From positions 1-5,242 of the forward strand of contig CAMCTH010000378.1 of the NCBI GenBank assembly GCA_945877965.1: a stretch of DNA of 5,242 nt, read 5' to 3'. The first letter of the stretch is position 1. The number at the start of each line of letters is the position of its first letter. Of the stretch, positions 1-5,242 are shown piece by piece. Origin of the DNA: Planctomicrobium piriforme. Its GTDB lineage: Bacteria; Planctomycetota; Planctomycetia; Pirellulales; PNKZ01. Below the pieces are notes generated by a model. That model saw nothing but the letters and a program-made list of their open reading frames with translations. It had not been told where the DNA came from and did no database searches. Made by a program: the position numbers and the translations under genes.

Positions 1-291
1 TGTGCGGAATGCCGGCCTAGGAACAGGATGACGACGAAAACAGGTTCGACCCAGGGGGAAGGTCTGCGCGGTGCCCGTGTTGAAGGCTGAAAAACTGGCG
101 TTTCGAGCCTCAATCCGGTCGAGGGAACCCAGGAATCGGAATCAGGACGGAGAAAACGATGAAAATTCATTCCGCGCTAGACGCGGGGGGGGGGCGCGTT
201 GTTAAAATGGCGACCGTTACGAGCTGGGATCGGTTCCAGGCTCAAGCCAAATGGGAAATGTCGGGTAGAAGTTCGCGCGGCGCGATCCGCC
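1..291. other. Left-edge region without a supported gene
   Basis: This stretch lies behind the stop codon of the DsbD gene. I cannot support a gene in it. On the minus strand a frame from an ATG at 170-168 stays open to the window edge (about 56 codons), and a second minus frame is also open from about 126 to the edge. The first has only about half G or C at third codon positions, well below the confirmed genes, and its ATG sits directly against a hairpin with no spaced ribosome binding site. Either could be the start of a gene continuing to the left, but two competing open frames suggest non-coding DNA. On the plus strand an ATG at 159 has a well placed GGAG at 149-152, but its frame runs into an arginine/serine-rich antisense shadow of dsbD. 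No convincing T-tailed terminator for dsbD is visible. Confidence 0.5.
172..194. repeat. Small hairpin fused to a ten-G homopolymer
   Basis: CCGCG at 172-176 and CGCGG at 182-186 form a perfect five-base-pair stem around the loop CTAGA. The stem runs directly into an uninterrupted run of ten G (185-194). ACGCG at 181-185 and CGCGT at 195-199 also form inverted arms around the G run. Read on the minus strand, the element lies about 105 bases past the dsbD stop and is followed by AATGAATTTTC, which is too poor in T to call a standard intrinsic terminator. It could still act as a 3' end structure for the dsbD transcript, or simply be a slippage-prone simple repeat. Confidence 0.5.
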
Positions 292-2928
292 TTAATGCAC
301 GTTCGACTTCGCGCCGTCGCGGTCGGCGACGTCGGTCTCGGTCTTCGCCGACGGGCCTGCTTCGTCGAGGGCCGTCAGGATCTGCGTCTGCGTATAACCG
401 TCGCCGAAGCGAATCGGTTCGTACTTCTTGCCGGCCGGAAAGATGGCGACGAGCGGCACGCTGCCGGCCGGCTGCATTCGGCGGAAGAAAGCCTTCTCTT
501 CGTCCGAGGCGTTGTCGATGTTCATCTCGTAAACGAGTACGCCGTTCGCAGCGACGCGGGCCTTCGTCTTCGAGCGATCAAGATTCGCCGCCTTCAAGGT
601 TTTGCAGGTCGCGCACCAGTCGGCTGTGAATTCGACGAGGACCGTCTTGCCGGAATTCACCTCGCGGACAAACTCAGCCATCGCGAAATGCTTCCACGGC
701 AGCGGGTCGGTCACTTGCGGCATCGCAAAGGCGAGCCAGCCGATGAGCCCGGCGAACGCGGAGGCCTGCGCCCACGCTTTGAACTTCGTCGGCAACTCGG
801 CATAGCCGGGCGTCCGACCGATCCACCAACAAGCGGCCGACAATCCGGCGAGCAACACCAACGTCGGCATCAAGAGCGCGGCATCGATCGGCAACATGAG
901 CCACAAGACGGTGCCGATTAGCACAAAGCCCATCAACTGCTTGAACGTGTCCATCCACTCGCCCGGCCGCGGCAAGACTTTGACTAACTCGGGACGCAGA
1001 CCAATGAGCAGATACGGTGCGGCCATCCCCAGGCCCATCGCCGTGAACATGGCGTAGGTAATGACCGGCGTCGCGGTGAACGCAAAGGCGACGGCCGTGC
1101 CGAGGAACGGACCGCTGCAGGGGGTGGCGAGGACGGTGGTGATCATCCCTTTGACGAACGCGCCGATCGCGCCCTCTTTCGAGGCGGCCTTCTGCGCGCT
1201 GCCGGCTCCGGCAAAGCCCGGGATCGGAATCTCCCAGACGCCGAGGAAGCTGAGCGCCATGACGAACACGATCGCCACGAGCGTGATGTTGAATCCGTCG
1301 TAGCTGAACTGCTGCCCCCAGCCGAACGTCGTTCCAAAGAAGACGCTGAGCACGACCGGGATCGTCGCCAAGATCCAAAAGACGCTCAGAATGCCGAGCG
1401 AGTACCAGAAGTTGAGCAAGAAGACGCGGCGCCGATCGTGGCCCCCTTGCTCCACGAACGACAGCACTTTGAGGCCGATGACCGGCAGCACGCACGGCAT
1501 GAAGTTGAGGATGAAGCCGGCCAACAGGCCGACGCCGAGCATGACCGGCAGCGACGACGGACCTTCGGCCGATTTGACGTTGATCTGGGCGATGTCGTAA
1601 CCGGTCGTCGGAGCGGCGGCCGATCCGACGGCGACCGCGACGGGCGGAGTCGAAGCGTCGCCGAGCACGCGGGCCTTGATTCGGTTGTAGCTCAATTGCG
1701 AATCATCGACGAATCGCACCGGCGTCGGCGGGGCGGCCGCGGCGGTCGGGCTAACGAGCAGCGTCGTTTCGAAACGGACCGAGCCGGGGCGATCGCATTG
1801 CGATTTCTCATCGCACGTTTGAAACCCGATTGCGCCGGCCAGCTTGTACTCGCCGGGAGCGGTCGTCGCCGGGACGGTGACCTCGAGCGCCCAAGTGACT
1901 TCCTTCTCAAAGTACGGAACCAATCGCGAACCGGCGACGACCGGCGTGCCGTGCGGCGGCGTCGGTTGGCGGTCGGGCTGAGCATTGGCTACCTGGAAGC
2001 CGGCGGTCTCGTCCATAACGAACAGCGTCGGTTGGTTGCCGAACGTCTGCGGCTCGTCGACTTGGTACACGTGCCACAGCGGAGCCATCGTCGCGGTGAA
2101 GAGCAACTTGGCTTTCCCTCCCGGCACGACGGCGCTCGGTTCGATCCGACCATTCCAAGTGAGGTGCGAGAGTTGCGGCTGGAACGTGCCGATTTTGATT
2201 GCGGCCGGATCGGCCCCGCTCGGCGGCGAGTTTAGTTTCGCCAAGCTCGACGGCACCGGCGGCAAACCGGTTAGCCCGGGAGGCAATGGCGGCATGCCTG
2301 ACGGACCTTGCTTCGCTGCAATGGCCGGAGGATTGGACGATGACGGAGCAGGGGAGGCGAAAGGACTTTCCGCAGCGGGCGGCGCGAGGTCCGGCAGCTT
2401 CATCGCCACCGCGCCAAGCTTGGCCGTGAAGGGATGGTTCTTCGGCTGCATGCAGACGTCTTTGCATGCCTGGGCGAACACATCGCCGCGGATTTCTAAG
2501 GTCGCTAAGTCGACGCCCGCCGTGGGCTGCAATGCCGCCACCCACGTCACGCTGCCGCGATGTTCTTCGGCGATGAAGCTCGGGCCGAATGCCGGCTCGG
2601 GATGCAGGTTCGGCTTTTCGATCGACTGAAAGGGACCGACCTGAAATTGCGCCGCCGGCATTACCTTGACCTGCGTCCGGACCTGACCGCCGACCGGTTG
2701 CGTGATCGAGTAGGTGTTCCAGCCCGGCAGGAGATCGGCGGTGACGACGAGTTTGGCGGGCTGATTGCCGACCGGGGCTGCGATGACGGCCCGAACCGAG
2801 ATCGGGTTCTCGACGGCGTCCCCGAGGAACGATTCCAACTGGGCTCGGGCCGGCGACGCGAGCCCAAAAGCGACCAACCACAAAACAGCCGCAGCCCCTG
2901 CGCTCGGCGCAAATCGGTACGTCCGCAT
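292..2928 (-). CDS. dsbD: DsbD-type thiol:disulfide interchange protein with two N-terminal redox-like domains
   Basis: A membrane protein expected to pass electrons from cytoplasmic thioredoxin through the inner membrane to oxidised partners outside. An export signal covers residues 1-29 (cleavage after ARA29). Two related DsbD-alpha-like domains follow: about 30-175 with C155/C159, and about 245-395 with C372/C378, separated by a Pro/Ser-rich linker (about 179-240). The membrane part (about 460-736) shows roughly eight hydrophobic segments and both family cysteines, C479 in PCVLPV and C604 in ATPCSGPF. The C-terminal thioredoxin domain (about 745-857) has WCATC (C772, C775) and the probable cis-proline P825. 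At 878 residues it is much longer than E. coli DsbD (about 565), mainly because of the extra N-terminal domain and linker. The ATG at 2928 is preceded by AAGGA (2942-2938) with nine bases between, and directly starts the signal peptide. Role firm; partners unknown. Confidence 0.95.
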   Translation of the reverse strand: MRTYRFAPSAGAAAVLWLVAFGLASPARAQLESFLGDAVENPISVRAVIAAPVGNQPAKLVVTADLLPGWNTYSITQPVGGQVRTQVKVMPAAQFQVGPFQSIEKPNLHPEPAFGPSFIAEEHRGSVTWVAALQPTAGVDLATLEIRGDVFAQACKDVCMQPKNHPFTAKLGAVAMKLPDLAPPAAESPFASPAPSSSNPPAIAAKQGPSGMPPLPPGLTGLPPVPSSLAKLNSPPSGADPAAIKIGTFQPQLSHLTWNGRIEPSAVVPGGKAKLLFTATMAPLWHVYQVDEPQTFGNQPTLFVMDETAGFQVANAQPDRQPTPPHGTPVVAGSRLVPYFEKEVTWALEVTVPATTAPGEYKLAGAIGFQTCDEKSQCDRPGSVRFETTLLVSPTAAAAPPTPVRFVDDSQLSYNRIKARVLGDASTPPVAVAVGSAAAPTTGYDIAQINVKSAEGPSSLPVMLGVGLLAGFILNFMPCVLPVIGLKVLSFVEQGGHDRRRVFLLNFWYSLGILSVFWILATIPVVLSVFFGTTFGWGQQFSYDGFNITLVAIVFVMALSFLGVWEIPIPGFAGAGSAQKAASKEGAIGAFVKGMITTVLATPCSGPFLGTAVAFAFTATPVITYAMFTAMGLGMAAPYLLIGLRPELVKVLPRPGEWMDTFKQLMGFVLIGTVLWLMLPIDAALLMPTLVLLAGLSAACWWIGRTPGYAELPTKFKAWAQASAFAGLIGWLAFAMPQVTDPLPWKHFAMAEFVREVNSGKTVLVEFTADWCATCKTLKAANLDRSKTKARVAANGVLVYEMNIDNASDEEKAFFRRMQPAGSVPLVAIFPAGKKYEPIRFGDGYTQTQILTALDEAGPSAKTETDVADRDGAKSNVH

Positions 2929-2971
2929 CTCTTCAAGTCCTTGTGCGATAGGGCCTTCGGTTACCGCTGTG

Positions 2972-3001
2972 ATTTTATCGCCGGCGGAAACCGTGGGTCA
3001 A
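2972..3001 (-). promoter_or_regulatory. Candidate sigma70-type promoter for dsbD
   Basis: On the minus strand TTGACC (3001-2996) matches five of six bases of the -35 consensus, and TAAAAT (2977-2972) matches five of six of the -10 consensus. They are separated by 18 bases. Transcription would begin near 2965, leaving a leader of about 37 bases that contains the AAGGA ribosome binding site (2942-2938). The position in the gap behind the phosphotransferase gene suggests dsbD can be transcribed on its own. Planctomycete promoters are poorly characterised, so this rests on general bacterial consensus only. Confidence 0.5.
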
Positions 3002-3029
3002 TGTCGTTCGGTTCGCGACTCGTAACTCA

Positions 3030-3056
3030 GGCGGCGTGCGGCAGTTCGATGCCGCC
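3030..3056 (-). terminator. GC-rich hairpin behind the phosphotransferase gene, possible weak terminator
   Basis: Just past the phosphotransferase stop, GCGGCA (3038-3043) and TGCCGC (3050-3055) form a perfect six-base-pair stem with a six-base loop. GGCGGC (3030-3035) can instead pair with GCCGCC (3051-3056), so two mutually exclusive folds exist. No T run follows on the minus strand, so this is not a standard intrinsic terminator. It could act as a pause, a Rho-assisted end or a 3' stabiliser between the two co-oriented genes. Confidence 0.25.
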
Positions 3057-3061
3057 GGGTC

Positions 3062-4096
3062 TCAGCCGGTTTCAACCATTCGACGCAGTCGGGCTAAAAG
3101 TTGGTCGAATCGTCGCACGACGGCGTCGCGATCGGGAAAGTCGCGATCTTCCAAGAAAATCCAGCGGAGCCAATTCCAGGGAGCCATCAGCGTGCCGCTG
3201 CGGTCGAAGGCGTCTACCAAGTGAAGCGAACACGATTCGAGCAAAGTGCCGCGACAAGTGTGTTGATAGGGCGCGAGTAACGTCGTCCACTCCGGGCGTC
3301 GCTCGTCGCAGAACTCACCGAGCACCCGGGCCGCATCGGCGGCGGGGCTTTCAAGCGACATCGCGCCGAAGTCGACCCAGCCGGTGACTTCACACCCGGT
3401 GAAAAAGACATGCTCGCGGCGGATGTCGCGAATGCAAACGGCTTGCTCAACGTGATCGGCAGTGACGGCCGTCAGCATGGGACGAACTTGCCTTGCCGCG
3501 GTCCCCAAGAGTTGTACATATTCGTCGCGCTGCACGGCGAGACGTTCCCAACCGAGGGGGACCGCTGCGTGCCGGACCTCCGTTAAACCGACTGCCGTCA
3601 CGTAGTCCAACTTTTGCAGCCGTTCGGCTATTCCGGGCGAAGGACCGCGCGGCGCTGCGAGAGCATGGCGAAATATCCCCTGCTGCAACGATGCCAAGTG
3701 AAACGCGGCCAGCGCTCGCCACACACAGGCCAGGCGTTCGTCGTCGATCCGCGGCGAATCGTCCGGCGTGCCAGGCATCCAGGGCGTCACTTCCCAGAGG
3801 TGACCTTGATGCTGCGCGATCGTGTTGCCGTCGACGTCGGGCATGGGAGCGGGCACAAATCGGCATCCCGCTGCGACCGCGTTCCGCAGTACATCGTGGA
3901 TCCGCCGCAGGCCGGCCGGAGTCGGGTGTTCGGCCGGCCAGCGTCGTAAGCAGACTGTCAGCAGCGGCGTGGCGACCTGCCAGACGTCGGCCCCGCTGAA
4001 GCCGTTGCTTGCCCGGCGCGGTTCGGTCCCGTCGGCCACGCTCAGACCGAAGCGGACCAATACTTCGCCAAGTTCCGCAAGAACGGGGAGGGGCAT
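3062..4096 (-). CDS. APH-fold phosphotransferase family protein with altered catalytic loop
   Basis: A predicted cytoplasmic kinase-like enzyme of the aminoglycoside phosphotransferase/choline kinase fold; substrate unknown. The N lobe has a Gly-containing loop NGFSGAD (residues 31-37) followed by CLRRWP (49-54), where other family members carry the nucleotide-binding lysine. A hinge-like LWEVTPWMPG lies at 100-109. The catalytic region reads IRDIRREH (222-229) then VDFGAM, with D224 and D242. The spacings D+5 and D+18 match the catalytic Asp, metal-binding Asn and metal-binding Asp of APH(3') enzymes, but Asn is replaced by H229 and the usual His-Gly before the Asp by Ile-Arg. The C terminus has a Trp-rich segment (306-321). 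The ATG at 4096 is the first start in frame; no Shine-Dalgarno sequence precedes it. I recall similar proteins from planctomycetes, so the variant may be a family trait. Nothing suggests antibiotic resistance. Confidence 0.85.
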   Translation of the reverse strand: MPLPVLAELGEVLVRFGLSVADGTEPRRASNGFSGADVWQVATPLLTVCLRRWPAEHPTPAGLRRIHDVLRNAVAAGCRFVPAPMPDVDGNTIAQHQGHLWEVTPWMPGTPDDSPRIDDERLACVWRALAAFHLASLQQGIFRHALAAPRGPSPGIAERLQKLDYVTAVGLTEVRHAAVPLGWERLAVQRDEYVQLLGTAARQVRPMLTAVTADHVEQAVCIRDIRREHVFFTGCEVTGWVDFGAMSLESPAADAARVLGEFCDERRPEWTTLLAPYQHTCRGTLLESCSLHLVDAFDRSGTLMAPWNWLRWIFLEDRDFPDRDAVVRRFDQLLARLRRMVETG

Positions 4097-4215
4097 GGCA
4101 ACATAGTTGGTGGTGAGTGTGCTTTCGGCCGGTCCCGGGTTCGCCCCGGCTTGGCTTCCGGCCTACAATCCTCACAGACGCCCCAGCCGCTACGCAAGTC
4201 TGTCGTTTTGTGAAA

Positions 4216-4248
4216 CTTGAACGACCCGCGAAACCTTGCCGGTTCAAG
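4216..4248. repeat. Seven-base inverted repeat upstream of the metalloprotease promoter
   Basis: CTTGAAC (4216-4222) and GTTCAAG (4242-4248) are perfect inverted copies separated by 19 bases, giving a centre-to-centre distance of 26 bases. The right arm ends four bases before the -35 candidate at 4253. The place and dyad symmetry are what an activator or repressor binding site could look like. The arms are short enough that chance is a real alternative. Confidence 0.3.
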
Positions 4249-4252
4249 CTAA

Positions 4253-4281
4253 TTCGCAGAGCGGGCAAGATGGGGTATATT
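4253..4281 (+). promoter_or_regulatory. Candidate sigma70-type promoter for the metalloprotease gene
   Basis: TATATT (4276-4281) matches five of six bases of the -10 consensus and stands out in otherwise GC-rich DNA. TTCGCA (4253-4258), 17 bases upstream, matches four of six of the -35 consensus. Transcription would begin near 4288 and give a leader of about 85 bases. The weak -35 box would fit a promoter needing an activator, which is inference only. Confidence 0.4.
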
Positions 4282-4305
4282 TACGGGTCTCAGTTCCGCC
4301 ATTGT

Positions 4306-4349
4306 GTCGGGGCGCAATCCTGCCTGTTCGCGCCTGCCGTGTCTCCGAC
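4306..4349 (+). other. Possible structured leader of the metalloprotease mRNA
   Basis: The ten bases 4306-4315 (GTCGG then GGCGC) can pair in two blocks with GCGCC (4330-4334) and CCGAC (4345-4349). This leaves a 14-base loop and a 10-base bulge on the 3' side. The fold would end 11 bases before the ribosome binding site at 4361. It resembles no riboswitch class I recognise, and two five-base blocks are common by chance in GC-rich DNA. Confidence 0.2.
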
Positions 4350-4360
4350 CTGACATCGCC

Positions 4361-4366
4361 GAGGAG
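4361..4366 (+). promoter_or_regulatory. Strong ribosome binding site fixing the metalloprotease start
   Basis: GAGGAG ends six bases before the ATG at 4373. This is ideal Shine-Dalgarno spacing, and with the signal peptide that follows it fixes the start codon. It contrasts with the phosphotransferase gene, which has no such site. Confidence 0.8.
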
Positions 4367-4372
4367 TCTTCC

Positions 4373-5242
4373 ATGACGTCGTCCGCTCGTGCCCTGCTCG
4401 TGGGTCTGCTCTGCTTTGCGCAAGGATGGGGTTCGCTCGCGCGGGCCGAGGAATCGGCCGACAAGAAAGACGCCGCCAAGCCGGAATTGAAAGCCGAAGC
4501 CGCGCCGATGCCGAGCGCCACCGGCGGTTCGTCGAGCGGCGGAACCTCTGCGGCTCCCAAGCCGAAGTACCCACCGGCCGCGGAAGTGCTGAAGGACTAC
4601 ACGAAGGTTGACGGTCTGATTCCGCTCTATCAAAAAGACACGCGGCTGCTGGCCGAGATCACGCCCAGCCTGATGAACCGCGATTTCATCGTGCTGACCT
4701 CGATTGCCCGCGGCATCGGCGAAGGCCAATTGCTCGGCGGCATGTCGTGGGGCTTCGGCGACGATTGGCTCTGGACGTTCCGCAAGGTCGACGACGATAT
4801 CCACGTCGTCCGCCGCAACATCCGCTTCCGCGCCGCGAAGGGGAGTCCCGAAGAAAAGGCCGTTCGCTTCGCTTACACCGATAGCGTTTTGTTCGCGCTG
4901 CCGATCGTGACGATGGGCCCCTCGGGGGGCGCGATCGTCGACTTCTCGCAAATCTTCATGTCGGACCTGCCGCAGATCGGCATGGCCATGCCCGGCTTCA
5001 TCTTCTCGCCGAGCAAGAGCACCTGGGCCGAAGTGAAGGGCTACCGAGACAATGTCGAGCTGCAAGTGGCGGCAGTCTACGGCGGCTCGCCGTCGATGGA
5101 TCTCGAGACGGTCCCCGACAATCGCGGCATCACGATCCACGTTCACTACTCGATCAGCCTGTTGCCCGAGACCGGCTATCAACCGCGTCAGGCCGACGAC
5201 CGCGTCGGTTACTTCCTGACGGCGACGAAGGACTACTCGAAG
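4373..5242 (+). CDS. Secreted zinc-dependent metalloprotease, DUF5118/DUF5117 type, N-terminal part
   Basis: The first 290 codons of an exported protein, open to the right edge. Residues 1-25 are a Sec signal peptide with cleavage expected after ARA25. A low-complexity Ala/Lys/Pro/Ser/Gly linker (about 28-65) follows. Residues about 66-113 resemble the short DUF5118 domain, with GLIPLYQ (81-87), LLAEI (92-96) and the SLMNRDFIVL stretch (99-108). From about 114 onward the sequence resembles DUF5117, including a WGFGDDWLWTF segment. Proteins with this order normally continue into a zinc-dependent protease domain with an HExxH motif and run to roughly 800-900 residues; that catalytic part lies outside the window, so activity is inferred from family architecture. 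No cysteine occurs after C14 in the signal peptide. It is expected in the periplasm, on the outer membrane or outside the cell; substrate unknown. The family call is from recognition, not search. Confidence 0.8.
   Translation, partial: MTSSARALLVGLLCFAQGWGSLARAEESADKKDAAKPELKAEAAPMPSATGGSSSGGTSAAPKPKYPPAAEVLKDYTKVDGLIPLYQKDTRLLAEITPSLMNRDFIVLTSIARGIGEGQLLGGMSWGFGDDWLWTFRKVDDDIHVVRRNIRFRAAKGSPEEKAVRFAYTDSVLFALPIVTMGPSGGAIVDFSQIFMSDLPQIGMAMPGFIFSPSKSTWAEVKGYRDNVELQVAAVYGGSPSMDLETVPDNRGITIHVHYSISLLPETGYQPRQADDRVGYFLTATKDYSK

Larger units (their letters stand above)
4097..4372. other. Divergent intergenic region between phosphotransferase and metalloprotease genes
   Basis: The two flanking genes are transcribed away from this 276-base stretch, so it must hold both of their start signals. 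The half nearest the metalloprotease carries an inverted repeat, a -35/-10 candidate, a GC-rich leader fold and a strong ribosome binding site, listed separately. The half nearest the phosphotransferase has a small CCGGG/CCCGG hairpin (4135-4149, loop TTCGC) and longer-range arms GGCCGG (4127-4132) and CCGGCC (4158-4163). I found no convincing minus-strand promoter. A 78-codon plus-strand frame (4117-4353, GTG start) has no ribosome binding site and overlaps the promoter, so I do not call it a gene. Confidence 0.7.

Noticed and set aside
159..629. Plus-strand frame with a good GGAG at 149-152 before its ATG
   Set aside because: Only about 44 codons lie outside dsbD, and the rest is an Arg/Ser-rich antisense shadow; no family resemblance.
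199..921. Long plus-strand open frame of 240 codons opposite the 3' end of dsbD
   Set aside because: Most of it is antisense to a clearly real gene with conserved motifs, and the product is Arg-rich and low in recognisable structure, as expected from GC-rich shadow frames.
2560..3387. Plus-strand frame of 275 codons crossing both dsbD and the phosphotransferase gene
   Set aside because: It is antisense to two real genes and spans their intergenic promoter region; composition is shadow-like.
3062..4096. Aminoglycoside resistance gene
   Set aside because: The fold matches broadly, but the catalytic loop differs from resistance enzymes and nothing in the surroundings suggests a resistance cassette.
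4135..4149. GGGTTCGCCCC stretch resembling a tRNA T-arm
   Set aside because: The flanking bases do not give the five-base T stem with a seven-base loop, and no acceptor or anticodon arm can be built around it.
4117..4353. 78-codon plus-strand frame in the divergent intergenic region
   Set aside because: GTG start without ribosome binding site, overlap with the promoter candidate, and no recognisable protein features.
4244..5182. Minus-strand frame of 312 codons opposite the metalloprotease
   Set aside because: The plus strand has a signal peptide, ideal ribosome binding site and family-like domains; the minus product is rich in Arg, His and Asp without domain features.
292..5242. Functional coupling of the DsbD protein with the secreted metalloprotease as its client
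   Set aside because: The visible mature part of the protease has no cysteine and the genes are separated by another gene on the opposite strand; the missing C-terminal part could still contain cysteines.

Overview
The window looks like chromosomal DNA from a GC-rich planctomycete, probably of the Pirellulales type. The reasons are the GC-rich third codon positions in the genes, a phosphotransferase that I recall as typical of planctomycete genomes, and a secreted metalloprotease with DUF5118/DUF5117-type N-terminal domains. This assignment is inference from protein character, not from a search.

Layout. Bases 1-291 hold no gene I can support. They contain a ten-G run next to a small hairpin, and two weak reading frames that leave the left edge. 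Bases 292-2928 (minus strand) encode an 878-residue DsbD-type thiol:disulfide interchange protein, complete with signal peptide, membrane channel and C-terminal thioredoxin domain. Bases 2929-3061 are a short intergenic region with a good sigma70-like promoter candidate for dsbD and a GC-rich hairpin behind the upstream gene. Bases 3062-4096 (minus) encode a 344-residue APH-fold phosphotransferase with an altered catalytic loop. Bases 4097-4372 are a divergent intergenic region with a promoter candidate, an inverted repeat and a strong ribosome binding site. Bases 4373-5242 (plus) are the first 290 codons of an exported zinc-dependent metalloprotease, cut by the right edge before its catalytic domain.

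How the genes relate. The DsbD protein should carry electrons from the cytoplasm to partners outside the inner membrane. The metalloprotease is exported to the same side, but its visible mature part has no cysteine, so nothing here links it to DsbD. The phosphotransferase is a predicted cytoplasmic enzyme of unknown substrate. It lies upstream of dsbD on the same strand, but the 133-base gap and separate promoter candidate argue against tight operon coupling. I see no mobile element, CRISPR array, tRNA or rRNA. The two most notable points are the APH-type catalytic loop, which keeps both aspartates but has His in place of the metal-binding Asn, and the doubled cysteine-bearing N-terminal domain of the DsbD protein.
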